Shown one piece after another: positions 7,384-15,585 of a stretch of 64,000 bases of DNA. The position numbers and the translations under genes were made by a program. The notes beneath the pieces are model-generated. The model searched no databases. It saw only the letters and a list, made by a program, of their open reading frames with translations, and was not told the DNA's origin. Source of the DNA: a virus. Position 1 is the stretch's first letter. The number at the start of each line of letters is the position of its first letter. The DNA lies in IMG/VR virus record IMGVR_UViG_3300032315_001401, positions 62,001-126,000 of that record. The stretch is one strand, 5' to 3'.

Positions 7384-8280
7384 TCAACCTCTAGTTTTCC
7401 CACCATGCTTTGCAGCAACCGAACGCATTCTGTCTGCTCTGCCATAATCTCTGGTTTCTTTAGTACGATTACCAGAGTCACCAGCAGTTTCTCCAGAGTC
7501 CATAGCATCATAAACTTGTCTATCGACTTTTTTATGAGGGAATTCTTTTTTTCCTTCACCAACAAACTCTTCATTTTTTTGTCCCAGTTTAGCATATGAA
7601 AGACTTCCATGATGTTGGAGGTTTCTATTAAGTTTTTCCCCCTTATCTTCATATTTTTTTTCTGTAGGTTTATCACCTGCTTTCATTGCACTAAATTCTT
7701 TTTTAGAGAATCTTCTAACTTGTTTGGTTACTTTTTCGTATGGGAATGGTTGTTTTGCTTCAACAATACTCTCTCTCCATTCTTCACTCATATTCACCAT
7801 AATGACTTCTGCTTGTTCTTGTGTTTTAGCATATCCTTCATCAAGAAGATGTGAAAGGATGATGTCGTAAATATCTACTTCTTCCTTTGCAGTTGCTACT
7901 GAAGAAGGATAAGAACTTTTCTTATCTTTAGGAACAGATGTTCCTAAAATTGTTCTTCTTACTTGACCAACATCTTTTTTCCAAAATGGATTCTTCTTAA
8001 ATTCGTGCTTCTTACCTTTGGGTTGTTGCCCTCTCTTACTCATTTTTTCTTGAGTAGAAGAAAGATTTGCGTGTCTTGCATATTCGTTTTCACCAGGACC
8101 ACCCTTCTCAAATGATTGAGTATCTGGATTATCTACGCCTAATTGTTTTCTTTTTGCTTCTGATTTTTCTTTGGGAGTATATCCAGAAGGATTGGGATTC
8201 TTTGGGTCATTCCAAGAAACTTTACCCTCAACAACTTCTAGATATGCTTCATGAAGATTGCGAAGTTCTTGTGCGTCCAT
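7384..8280 (-). CDS. Cyanophage virion/internal protein candidate with EEW motif
   Basis: The 298-residue protein is Lys/Glu-rich and apparently mostly disordered, with one well-formed helical motif at residues 136-174 (IYDIILSHLLDEGYA, then IMVNMSEEWRESIVE). The same motif occurs twice in the neighbouring 368-residue protein, and both begin with an (L/Y)HEAY or LYEAY segment near residue 9. A late promoter lies 21 bases upstream and a terminator follows, so it is probably a late, single-gene transcript. Late timing and high charge would fit an internal head or DNA-associated protein, but no function is established. Confidence 0.75.
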   Translation of the reverse strand: MDAQELRNLHEAYLEVVEGKVSWNDPKNPNPSGYTPKEKSEAKRKQLGVDNPDTQSFEKGGPGENEYARHANLSSTQEKMSKRGQQPKGKKHEFKKNPFWKKDVGQVRRTILGTSVPKDKKSSYPSSVATAKEEVDIYDIILSHLLDEGYAKTQEQAEVIMVNMSEEWRESIVEAKQPFPYEKVTKQVRRFSKKEFSAMKAGDKPTEKKYEDKGEKLNRNLQHHGSLSYAKLGQKNEEFVGEGKKEFPHKKVDRQVYDAMDSGETAGDSGNRTKETRDYGRADRMRSVAAKHGGKTRG

Positions 8281-8300
8281 TTTTATGAATACTTTTTAGT

Positions 8301-8308
8301 TATTTATA
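8301..8308 (-). promoter_or_regulatory. T4-type late promoter TATAAATA
   Basis: A perfect TATAAATA lies on the minus strand, 20 bases before the ATG at 8280. It abuts the T-tract of the terminator at 8308-8334. Confidence 0.8.
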
Positions 8309-8334
8309 AAAAAAGAGGGTGGTGAGACCCTCTT
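8308..8334 (-). terminator. Intrinsic terminator after 368-residue gene
   Basis: AAGAGGGT/ACCCTCTT stem, 6-base loop, T-tract running into the late promoter. It is the same hairpin as at 7334-7360. Confidence 0.85.
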
Positions 8335-8359
8335 GTGTGCCAGTTTGGAAAGTGCCCTA

Positions 8360-9466
8360 TTAGTTTTCCTCAGCACTCTTAGCAAGTCTTTTACGTCTCT
8401 GCTTTTCTTTTTGCTTAGCATTTAAGACAGCACCCCTTCCACGATTAGCGGATTGATCCCAATCTCTAGGGGGGGTATAGTTAGAACCAAATGCCATTTG
8501 GTTTCTCCTTACACGGTCATCAGTTACACTTGCTTCATCAAGAACTTCTTCAACAATACTCTGCTTCCACTCTTCACTCATATTTGCCATAATAGCAATT
8601 GCTGCCTCATTCGTATCAGCATAACCTTCAGCAACTAAATGCTCAAGGATGTAGTCAAAGAGGTCAAAACTTTCAGCACTTACACCAGTTTTCTTCTGTC
8701 TCTCAAGTTTCTTACCTTTTGGTTTTGATCCAGGAGCACTTGGACCTCCATCAAAATCTCGGTCATAACCAGTATGCCCGTATTCATCTCTTCCTCTTGC
8801 AGTATCTCTAGCTTCCTGGTCCATGTTACGTCTGTCACTACCAACAGGGCTAGGTTCAGAAGATCTTCTACCTCTATTTCCAACATTACGATTAAGAGTT
8901 CTGTAGAAGTTTTTTTCTGCAGATTTTACTTTTTGAGTTTTTTCACCTCTTTTTGAAAATTCACTTGCAGGTGTTTCTCTTCTCTTGTTAGCAAGTTTTC
9001 CATATGCAGCAGTTGCTTTTGGAGTTTGACCATAAGAACCTTCTGCTTCATCAAGAATTTCTTCAACAATACTTTGCGCCCACTCTTCATCCATATTTGC
9101 CATAATAGCGATTGCTGCTTCTAGTGTTTCAGCATAACCTTCGGCAACTAGGTGCTCTAAAATATGCTCAAACATATCTTTTCCACCCTTTTGTGGAACT
9201 TTCCCCCTATCTCTAAGTCTCTCACGACCACCTTCCGCTCTCTCCTCTTTAGAAGCTCCTGGACGGAATTTGCCTAACATCAATCTACCGTGTTTTTCAG
9301 ACTCAGTTTCTGGTCTTCCTCTTTCCTTATCCTCTTTACGCTTTTGTGATTCACGAGAAAGAGCACTCAAACTAGTGTTTCTACCCTCATCAAGTTGCTC
9401 TACTTCTTCTTGAGCATAAATTGAAGCATAAGCCTCATAAAGACCGATAATTTCTTGATCTCTCAT
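8360..9466 (-). CDS. Cyanophage protein with two copies of the EEW helical motif
   Basis: A 368-residue, highly charged protein (many Arg, Lys, Glu, Gly) with two copies of a ~39-residue motif at about 98-136 and 267-306 (ILEHLVAEGYA, then IAIMANM, EEW, QSIVEE). The rest looks disordered. The shared N-terminal EAY segment and motif make it a paralogue-like neighbour of the 298-residue protein. A perfect late promoter precedes it and a terminator follows it. Similar proteins occur in marine cyanophages as uncharacterised or structural proteins. A virion-internal role is inference from timing and composition. Confidence 0.75.
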   Translation of the reverse strand: MRDQEIIGLYEAYASIYAQEEVEQLDEGRNTSLSALSRESQKRKEDKERGRPETESEKHGRLMLGKFRPGASKEERAEGGRERLRDRGKVPQKGGKDMFEHILEHLVAEGYAETLEAAIAIMANMDEEWAQSIVEEILDEAEGSYGQTPKATAAYGKLANKRRETPASEFSKRGEKTQKVKSAEKNFYRTLNRNVGNRGRRSSEPSPVGSDRRNMDQEARDTARGRDEYGHTGYDRDFDGGPSAPGSKPKGKKLERQKKTGVSAESFDLFDYILEHLVAEGYADTNEAAIAIMANMSEEWKQSIVEEVLDEASVTDDRVRRNQMAFGSNYTPPRDWDQSANRGRGAVLNAKQKEKQRRKRLAKSAEEN

Positions 9467-9488
9467 TTTTCTAAAAAGACTTTTTAGT

Positions 9489-9496
9489 TATTTATA
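9489..9496 (-). promoter_or_regulatory. T4-type late promoter TATAAATA
   Basis: A perfect TATAAATA lies on the minus strand, 22 bases before the ATG at 9466. It overlaps the stop codon of the 46-residue gene and follows that gene's terminator. Confidence 0.8.
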
Positions 9497-9632
9497 AAAA
9501 AGAAGAAGCGTCCCCGTGTTGGAGACGCTTCTTGAGTGCTTGGCGACGTGCCTTTGCTTGTCGCAGTGCTTGAGGTTTAAGTTTTCGTTTCTGGGGTTTG
9601 CCAGAGTTGTGTTGCCAGTTTGGGGTGCTCAT
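9492..9632 (-). CDS. Small basic protein, 46 aa
   Basis: The ATG overlaps the gp46 stop (TGATG). The frame encodes 46 residues, strongly basic in the middle (QKRKLKPQALRQAKARRQAL), and runs through the terminator hairpin to a TAA inside the late promoter. The start overlap and length without stops support a real gene. Its charge would suit nucleic-acid binding, which is inference. The last residues (GDASSFL) are encoded by the hairpin itself. Confidence 0.6.
   Translation of the reverse strand: MSTPNWQHNSGKPQKRKLKPQALRQAKARRQALKKRLQHGDASSFL
9503..9533 (-). terminator. Intrinsic terminator of the gp47-gp46 unit
   Basis: AAGAAGCGTC pairs with GACGCTTCTT (10 bp) around an 11-base loop, followed by CTTTTTTA in the minus-strand transcript. 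It lies inside the 3' end of the 46-residue reading frame. Confidence 0.8.
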
Positions 9633-11359
9633 CAGTCTTGTGCTTGTGAGGACATCATACGGGAAAAACCCTTGACCTTTTCGAACCTTATGACACTTTC
9701 GAATTTGTCATGAAGGTCTGCCTTATGAGAAATCACGAAAATATTAGCATCCTTAATGACATAACGAATAATCTTAAGAAACTCATCAGTTCCAAATCCA
9801 TCAAGTGAAGAATCAAATACCTCATCCATAATCAGCAGATTAGTATTGACGGAATTTTTGACTCGTGCCACTTCCCTCCAAGTGAAGAGAAGGGCAAGGT
9901 CGATTCTCATTTTTTCACCCTCACTGAAGGAACTATAAGAAAAGTCTTCGTGAATGGGTGACTTTACAGTTTCGTTAAACTCTTCATCAAGATGGAAGTT
10001 AATATAAAAATCCATCATCTGAAGATAACGATTCACCTGCTGATTGATGAAAGGAAGATACTTTTTGATAATCTTCGTCTTTACACCATCATCCTTAAGT
10101 AAGGAATAGGCAAAATCGTAATAAACGATTTCTTCTTTTTTCTTTGAAAGGTCTTCGAATGTTTTTTGGAGATTGGTTTGAAATTCTTCTAACTTCTCAT
10201 GTTCAGTATTTCTGTTTGCAAGGTTTTGGGTAATAGTTTGAATTTCAGATTCAAGGTCTCGAATTTGTCTCTGGTTGAGTGAAATCCGAGTATTGTTTTG
10301 AGAAATCTCATGGTTGAGTTTCGTAATCTCCTTTGATAGAACTGTGAATTGACGCTCTCTGTCTTGTTCTAACTTTATAGTCTCCTCAAGTTCCTGAAAA
10401 CCTTTCTGGAGTTCTTTTGCTTTATTTTGAGCGTCTGCAATTCTATTTAATCGAAACTCTTCCTCAATTGTTTGTGTGCAAGTAGGGCATACCGTATTCT
10501 CTGTAAAAAACTTATGCTCTTGAGTAATTGTAGATACTTTTTGTGAGAGTTTGCCCTTAAGATTATTCAATTTTAATAATTTATCTCCAGCACCAATCAA
10601 TTCTTCTTGCAATTTAGTTTTGTCAACAAGTGAAGATTCTACGGTAGAAATATGAGTCATATAATCACCAATTTCAGAATCTAAACTGGCAATCTTTTCT
10701 TTGTTGGAGTTTATATTGGCATTACCACGATTCTCAAGTTCTTCGATGAAACTTTGTTGCATTTTCATCTTGTCCTTAAGAGTTTCTTTCTTAAGTTCAA
10801 GAGATTTAATCTGGTCCTTCTTTTCGCGAATTTTATCTTTAATGAGAGAGTTCATCGCAGAAAAAATACGAATATCTAGAAGGTCTTCAATTACTTCACG
10901 ACGATGTGATGTTGCCAATTGCATAAAAGGCACAAAAGTGCTGCTACCCAAAATTACAATTTGAGTGAAACTCCGGTAATTTAATTTAAGAATATTTTCT
11001 TCTAGAATTCTTTGATTTGCACGGTCATCCGCTTCCTTATGAAGAGAAACGCCATTCACTTCAATATCAAAAATATTTGGTTTGATTCCACGACGAACCA
11101 AATAATCACGATTATTAATTGAAAACTCAATTTCAACTAAACAATCCTTTTCATTGGTTGTATTAACCAGTTGAGGTTTATTAATCCGTCGAAATGGTTT
11201 ATTAAAAAGAACAAATGTAAGTGCGTCCAACACAGTGGATTTGCCTGCACCATTCGTTCCAACAATTAAATTTGTATTGTTTTTCTCAAAGTCAATTTCT
11301 GAAAACTGATTGCCAGTTGAAAGAAAATTGCGCCATCTAATCTTGTGAAATACTAACAT
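9632..11359 (-). CDS. 46: gp46 recombination endonuclease subunit (Rad50-like)
   Basis: The 575-residue protein is the SMC/Rad50-type ATPase of the gp46-gp47 complex, which resects DNA ends for recombination-dependent replication and host DNA breakdown. Walker A GTNGAGKS is at 34-41. A long coiled coil is interrupted by the zinc hook CPTC (residues 291-294). The C-terminal half has the ABC signature FSEGEKM and Walker B LLIMDEVFD. Length is close to T4 gp46 (560). It overlaps the small DUF3110-like gene, which itself overlaps gp47, so the three are coupled. Confidence 0.95.
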   Translation of the reverse strand: MLVFHKIRWRNFLSTGNQFSEIDFEKNNTNLIVGTNGAGKSTVLDALTFVLFNKPFRRINKPQLVNTTNEKDCLVEIEFSINNRDYLVRRGIKPNIFDIEVNGVSLHKEADDRANQRILEENILKLNYRSFTQIVILGSSTFVPFMQLATSHRREVIEDLLDIRIFSAMNSLIKDKIREKKDQIKSLELKKETLKDKMKMQQSFIEELENRGNANINSNKEKIASLDSEIGDYMTHISTVESSLVDKTKLQEELIGAGDKLLKLNNLKGKLSQKVSTITQEHKFFTENTVCPTCTQTIEEEFRLNRIADAQNKAKELQKGFQELEETIKLEQDRERQFTVLSKEITKLNHEISQNNTRISLNQRQIRDLESEIQTITQNLANRNTEHEKLEEFQTNLQKTFEDLSKKKEEIVYYDFAYSLLKDDGVKTKIIKKYLPFINQQVNRYLQMMDFYINFHLDEEFNETVKSPIHEDFSYSSFSEGEKMRIDLALLFTWREVARVKNSVNTNLLIMDEVFDSSLDGFGTDEFLKIIRYVIKDANIFVISHKADLHDKFESVIRFEKVKGFSRMMSSQAQD

Positions 11360-11612
11360 TTTTGGGGGGGATTACAATATCGTCAGGAGTGACTACGGCA
11401 TACTTGTAATTATAGCGTTTGCAGGTCATTATGGCAAGGTCGTCATCAACCTCTACAACATCCATTACAGTCTTTTCTTGGTCTTCTAACATCATTGCAT
11501 AACGAGTAGCATCGTCCTCTTCCTCAAAGAGAAATAAGACTTTTTCACCATATCGATTTTGAACCGCATATGCTCCGTCGTCTTTTCTGTTTTTGAGTGT
11601 AAGAAGAAACAT
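11337..11612 (-). CDS. DUF3110-like small protein between gp47 and gp46
   Basis: A 91-residue protein whose middle (LFLFEEEDDATRYAMMLEDQ) resembles the cyanobacterial DUF3110 domain as I recall it. I start it at the ATG at 11612, which overlaps the gp47 stop (TAATG); a 96-residue frame beginning at 11627 lies inside gp47 and is less likely. It overlaps the gp46 start by 23 bases. Being encoded between the two nuclease subunits suggests a role with them, or simple co-expression. A family found mainly in cyanobacteria would suggest capture from a host. Confidence 0.7.
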   Translation of the reverse strand: MFLLTLKNRKDDGAYAVQNRYGEKVLFLFEEEDDATRYAMMLEDQEKTVMDVVEVDDDLAIMTCKRYNYKYAVVTPDDIVIPPKNVSISQD

Positions 11613-12652
11613 TATTCTACTTCGCAAGCTTGCTGATAAAGATCTTGAAAAATACCTTTAATAATAGTCTTATCGAACTCAAACTCCGATTCTTCAATGT
11701 AACGATTTAGAATTGTCAGAGTATTTTCATCTTCACTGATTTCAAACTCTTCATTCTCTTGAATCTCAAAGTTTTCAATAATCTTAAGTTCTTGAATACC
11801 GACTGTATAAAGTTTATCAATAAACTTCTCAAAATCTTTTGGTTTAGATTTTTTACGAACAATTACTTTCACAATTTTATTCATATACTCTGTAGCATCA
11901 AACATTTGATATGGAGTATCCTCATAATAAATGTTATAGAATAATTTATAAGGATTATTGATTGGAGTATGCTCTAGAGTTTCTGTATCAAAAATGTGAA
12001 ACCCGCGAGTGTCATTCACATCATTCCAATACATCTCATAAGTATTACCCAGATAAAAGATTTTTCCATTGTCAGAGCGAGTATGGTAATGTCCAGAAAA
12101 TACTTTCTGAAACTTATCAAAAATCTTTGGATCAGTTCCATGGTCTTCCATTACAAGATTTCGATTCACACTAAAACCTTGAAGTTCCAAATGACCCATC
12201 GCAATCTTTGCTTTGGACTTTTTGATTTGCATTAGTGTCTCATCATAGTTTTCACTACAAATCCAAGGCACCATCATAATGTCTAAACCACCAACTTTTA
12301 CTGTCTGTGGCGAACTATAGGTTTTAATATTGGAGTAATCCTTAAGTAGTAATTCCGGAGCATTAATTTCTGTGGAATTACGAAGGAATATATCATGATT
12401 ACCCACAATCATATGAGTTTCATATTTTGAAAGTGGGTCTAGCACCACTCTACGAGTCCAATCAAGTCCCCAAAAATCAATACTCTTACGATTATCAAAA
12501 GCATCGCCCATATGAATCACTGTTGTAATTCCTTCTTTTTCTAAAGTAGGAAAAAACACATTCCTATAAAAGAGTTCAAAATAATCATGAAGATATCTGG
12601 ACGATTTTCTTGCCGACCAGTGAGTGTCCGTTAAAACTGCGATACGAGTCAT
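11612..12652 (-). CDS. 47: gp47 recombination nuclease subunit (Mre11-like)
   Basis: The 346-residue calcineurin-like phosphoesterase is the nuclease partner of gp46. Metal-binding motifs are in order: DTHW (8-11), GDAFDNR (about 49-55), GNHD (about 83-86), GHLE and GHYH (about 190-193). Length agrees with T4 gp47 (339). It overlaps gp55 upstream by 4 bases (ATGA), so it is read from the gp55 promoter. Coupling late sigma factor and recombination nuclease in one transcript is usual for cyanophages. Confidence 0.95.
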   Translation of the reverse strand: MTRIAVLTDTHWSARKSSRYLHDYFELFYRNVFFPTLEKEGITTVIHMGDAFDNRKSIDFWGLDWTRRVVLDPLSKYETHMIVGNHDIFLRNSTEINAPELLLKDYSNIKTYSSPQTVKVGGLDIMMVPWICSENYDETLMQIKKSKAKIAMGHLELQGFSVNRNLVMEDHGTDPKIFDKFQKVFSGHYHTRSDNGKIFYLGNTYEMYWNDVNDTRGFHIFDTETLEHTPINNPYKLFYNIYYEDTPYQMFDATEYMNKIVKVIVRKKSKPKDFEKFIDKLYTVGIQELKIIENFEIQENEEFEISEDENTLTILNRYIEESEFEFDKTIIKGIFQDLYQQACEVE

Positions 12653-13125
12653 CGATTGCTACGATACTGGATGTTGTCTTTCATACTATTATAGTCGGAA
12701 TTGTTCCCAGAAAGCAAGTTGTCATCAATCATCATAACCTCATCATAACCAGTGCGTTCGATAATTTTGGTTTTGATTTCTAATTGTTTCTTTTCTTTTT
12801 GAATTCTTCTCAAAAAAGCATAGTGAATGATTTGAGTAAAATATGCGAAAGGATTTTGAGATTTTTCTGGATTAAAATTATGAATATATTGAACACAATT
12901 TTCTATGCCATCAGAAATCATATCATCCCGAAACATATAATTCACAAAATTTGGTTTGTATGAGAGGTGTGTTGCAATCTTAAGAAAACACTCTCCCAAA
13001 TAATTAGAGATACGGGGTTTGGGAAGACCTTGTTCCTTTGCTGCAGCAACCTTTGTCCTATAAACAATCAATGCTTCAAGTAACTCTTTGTTATTCACAT
13101 AATGTTCTGATTTCTTTTTTGGCAT
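12649..13125 (-). CDS. 55: gp55 late-transcription sigma factor
   Basis: The 158-residue protein matches the small T4-type sigma factor that binds host RNA polymerase and recognises the TATAAATA late promoter. The central segment (FRDDMISDGIENCVQYIHNF, then NPFAYFTQIIHYAFLRRI) corresponds to sigma region 2. Length is a little shorter than T4 gp55 (185). It is the first gene after the sigma-70 promoter at 13164-13193, so it can be made early by host polymerase. Its presence agrees with the many late-promoter matches in the window. Confidence 0.9.
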   Translation of the reverse strand: MPKKKSEHYVNNKELLEALIVYRTKVAAAKEQGLPKPRISNYLGECFLKIATHLSYKPNFVNYMFRDDMISDGIENCVQYIHNFNPEKSQNPFAYFTQIIHYAFLRRIQKEKKQLEIKTKIIERTGYDEVMMIDDNLLSGNNSDYNSMKDNIQYRSNR

Positions 13126-13163
13126 AATTTAAAACCATTTCCGTTTCGGTATAAGTTGAATTA

Positions 13164-13193
13164 ATTATACCACATAAAGCAAGGGCTTGACAA
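13164..13193 (-). promoter_or_regulatory. Sigma-70-type promoter for gp55-gp47-gp46
   Basis: On the minus strand TTGTCA (13193-13188) and a perfect TATAAT (13169-13164) are 18 bases apart. It sits in a 116-base gap, one of the largest in the window, and drives the sigma factor gene. Confidence 0.75.
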
Positions 13194-13241
13194 GTATCAA
13201 AAATGTGTGTAGACTAGGTTTGTCTCCATTGAAGATAAGTT

Positions 13242-13658
13242 TTAGCTTTCTTTATTATCTTTAAGGTCTTTGAGAAAAATATCTTCGAGTGACTTACGAG
13301 AATCCTCTACTGACCCCAGATATCCCATTTTATCTGATATTGAAACTTTACCGTTAGATTCAATTTCAATATCACTATCATCTTCAAGATATCGATGATA
13401 AAAATCAATCGTAGATTGATTTTTGATTTCAGTCATTGTAACGACTTTATCAAACTTAATCAAAAATAAATCATCATCTGGTATTTCCATCCAAGGTTTT
13501 ATCTTCATATAAGTGCCATCATTATTTGTGAAGACTTTCATAATCACAGGGTTTTGAAGAATAACGATAGGATCTCCATCATTCTCATCAACGGAAATGA
13601 GAGAGAAGATTTCTTCACCAGTGATTAATTTGATTGCTGCGTAAAACTCTTCTCCCAT
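13242..13658 (-). CDS. Conserved cyanophage hypothetical protein, 138 aa
   Basis: An acidic 138-residue protein opening MGEEFYAAIKLITGEEIFSL, which looks like a small beta-barrel (LSm/Sm-like) N-terminus. The C-terminal third is charged and probably helical. It overlaps the stop of uvsW by one base and ends just before the gp55 promoter region. Similar proteins are found near uvsW in cyanophages. The Sm-like idea is inference from pattern (ITGEEIFSLISVDE) and would imply RNA or protein binding. Confidence 0.7.
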   Translation of the reverse strand: MGEEFYAAIKLITGEEIFSLISVDENDGDPIVILQNPVIMKVFTNNDGTYMKIKPWMEIPDDDLFLIKFDKVVTMTEIKNQSTIDFYHRYLEDDSDIEIESNGKVSISDKMGYLGSVEDSRKSLEDIFLKDLKDNKES

Positions 13659-15121
13659 CAGTTTTTAAAAGGTATATTTACAATATCGTAATTGAAGTTT
13701 TCTTCATTATAAATTTTAATACGTTCAATAAGATGATTTAAAGTATAATTTTTTCTAGACTTGTAACTAATATCGTCAGCAATATCGTATAAAGTTGCTT
13801 TTGTTTTATTGTTTCCTTTTCTTAAGACTCTTCCGATTGATTGGAGGTTTCTGATTCTTGATTTACTAGGGGAAGCAAAGATAACATTATGTAGATTTCT
13901 GATGTTAACACCAGTAGAAAAAGTCCCGTAAGAAGCAACGATGATTGCATTATTTTCCTTTTCAGTAATTTCTCTTACCTTTTCACGATTTTCAGTATCC
14001 ACTCCACCATGAACGAAAAATACATGACGATTGTCAGTGGTGCTATTATTTATGAGATCGTATAAAGGTTGCCCATGACCTTCTACTCTGGAAAAAAGTA
14101 TCAAAGTATTTCCCTTAAGGTCAAGGGCAAGGTTTTTGATAAACTTATTTCTCTTTTCGTGATTGATAATATACTGAACTTCTTCTTCGAAGTTTTCAAA
14201 TTTATTTGGTGAATGTTTCAAGAGAAGAATATTAATATCAAGTGTTGCTACATGACCCTTCTTCATTAATTCATCTGTTTTGATGATTTTATATGAAGGA
14301 CCAAAGAGTCCTTCTAATACCCACTTATGAGTTTGTGAACCATCAAGTGTGCCCGTAAATCCAAAACGATATTTTGCATCGAAAAGTTTTGTCATTATAG
14401 ATACTAATGACTTGGATTTAAAATTATGTGCTTCATCACCAACTACCACATTAAATCTTGAAAAATATTGTTTGGGTAGTTTGTAAATTGATTGCCAAGT
14501 TGTAATAATTACTTGAGAGTCTGTCTCTCTTTCCTTTCCGGCGTAGATTTTGTGGCAAAATGACCCCACATCCCATCCATAATCTGCAAAATCTTTATAC
14601 ATCTGCTCTACAAGGGATGTCGTTGGAACGACTATCAGAATATTTTGTTCTTTCTCAACGTAATATCTCACAATCGAATATATCATCAACGACTTTCCAG
14701 AAGCAGTTGGAGATATCAGCAATTTTCGATTATGTCTTAAAGCGTCGTATACTCCCTCAACTTGATAATCGCGGGGAGCATACTTGCAAATAGAAGTCAT
14801 ATAATCCTTTACACCTTCTTTCGAAATCATCTCATTGACTTCAAAAGGAAGACCATAATACTTATTATCTCTAAACTCATAAGTATAACTGTGCTGCTCA
14901 CAAAATCTTATAAGTTTATCTAATAGACCTACGTAAATTTCTTGAGTATTGATATTAAACAGATAGATATGACCATCCCACCACTTATTCTTATAAGCGG
15001 GCGCAAACTTTGCATTTGGCACTTCAAACTGAAATGCATCTTTTAATTCATAATAGATATGAGGTTCTGCTTCTACATGCAGATAAACCTCATTCTTTTT
15101 TGAAATAATCAAATTTGACAT
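13658..15121 (-). CDS. uvsW: UvsW RNA-DNA/DNA helicase
   Basis: The 487-residue superfamily 2 helicase processes recombination intermediates and R-loops and, in T4, shuts off origin-dependent replication late in infection. Walker A SPTASGKS is at 137-144 and the DEAH box at 229-232. Motif III-like TGTLDG and motif VI SIGRVLRKG follow. Length is close to T4 UvsW (503). A 9-bp inverted repeat covers the start codon, and a near-consensus late promoter overlaps it, suggesting late-only translation as in some T4 genes. Confidence 0.93.
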   Translation of the reverse strand: MSNLIISKKNEVYLHVEAEPHIYYELKDAFQFEVPNAKFAPAYKNKWWDGHIYLFNINTQEIYVGLLDKLIRFCEQHSYTYEFRDNKYYGLPFEVNEMISKEGVKDYMTSICKYAPRDYQVEGVYDALRHNRKLLISPTASGKSLMIYSIVRYYVEKEQNILIVVPTTSLVEQMYKDFADYGWDVGSFCHKIYAGKERETDSQVIITTWQSIYKLPKQYFSRFNVVVGDEAHNFKSKSLVSIMTKLFDAKYRFGFTGTLDGSQTHKWVLEGLFGPSYKIIKTDELMKKGHVATLDINILLLKHSPNKFENFEEEVQYIINHEKRNKFIKNLALDLKGNTLILFSRVEGHGQPLYDLINNSTTDNRHVFFVHGGVDTENREKVREITEKENNAIIVASYGTFSTGVNIRNLHNVIFASPSKSRIRNLQSIGRVLRKGNNKTKATLYDIADDISYKSRKNYTLNHLIERIKIYNEENFNYDIVNIPFKN

Positions 15122-15143
15122 TCATAACATATCAGTTATGAAT
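15120..15143 (-). promoter_or_regulatory. Inverted repeat masking the uvsW start
   Basis: ATTCATAAC (15143-15135) pairs perfectly with GTTATGAAT (15128-15120) around a 6-base loop in the minus-strand transcript. The 3' arm ends inside the uvsW ATG (15121-15119). No Shine-Dalgarno sequence lies outside it. Confidence 0.6.
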
Positions 15144-15150
15144 ATTTATT
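15143..15150 (-). promoter_or_regulatory. Late promoter variant AATAAATA for uvsW
   Basis: The minus strand reads AATAAATA. With T4 geometry, transcription would start near 15137, inside the 5' arm of the inverted repeat. Confidence 0.6.
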
Positions 15151-15153
15151 TGG

Positions 15154-15585
15154 TTAGTTAAACCCCGATTGGAATCGATGCCATTCGATGCTATTCTTGA
15201 TTTGATACGTGCGATTAGAAACTGTTTTAATAATCTCTTCCAAGAACTTTAACATAATGTCATAGTATCTGATTTTAAGTTCTACTTTATTCAGTCTCTC
15301 ATCAGCGTCCATATGCCTCTGTAACGCTTCTTTGTCTCTAACTTTATACGGAAATGGTTCTTCTATATAAACCTCTGCAGGTGCCTTTCCCGTGTAATAG
15401 TTGTATCGTTCAAGTTTAACTCTATTAAAAGTTTCTCTTGCTTTCTCGCGAAGGAGAGTAATTGTATTGTAGATGGTATAATATTTGGAATGGAGTTGGG
15501 GAATTTTTAAAGATTCATCGTGCAAATTATCAGGATCAATGACAGCATCTCTCTGCCACATTTCCTGAATTTCATCAAGTGTCAT
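15154..15585 (-). CDS. uvsY: UvsY recombination mediator
   Basis: The 143-residue helical protein loads the UvsX recombinase onto gp32-covered single-stranded DNA. The start MTLDEIQEMWQRDAVID, the PQLHSKYY segment and the basic helical C-terminus fit the family, and the length is close to T4 UvsY (137). It overlaps the upstream tail gene by 4 bases (ATGA) and precedes uvsW, the usual cyanophage order. UvsX itself is not in the window. Confidence 0.9.
   Translation of the reverse strand: MTLDEIQEMWQRDAVIDPDNLHDESLKIPQLHSKYYTIYNTITLLREKARETFNRVKLERYNYYTGKAPAEVYIEEPFPYKVRDKEALQRHMDADERLNKVELKIRYYDIMLKFLEEIIKTVSNRTYQIKNSIEWHRFQSGFN

Noticed and set aside
13187-13209. Possible plus-strand promoter TTGACA-17-TAGACT
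   Set aside because: It would drive antisense RNA into the 138-residue gene with no plus-strand gene ahead; the -10 is weak.
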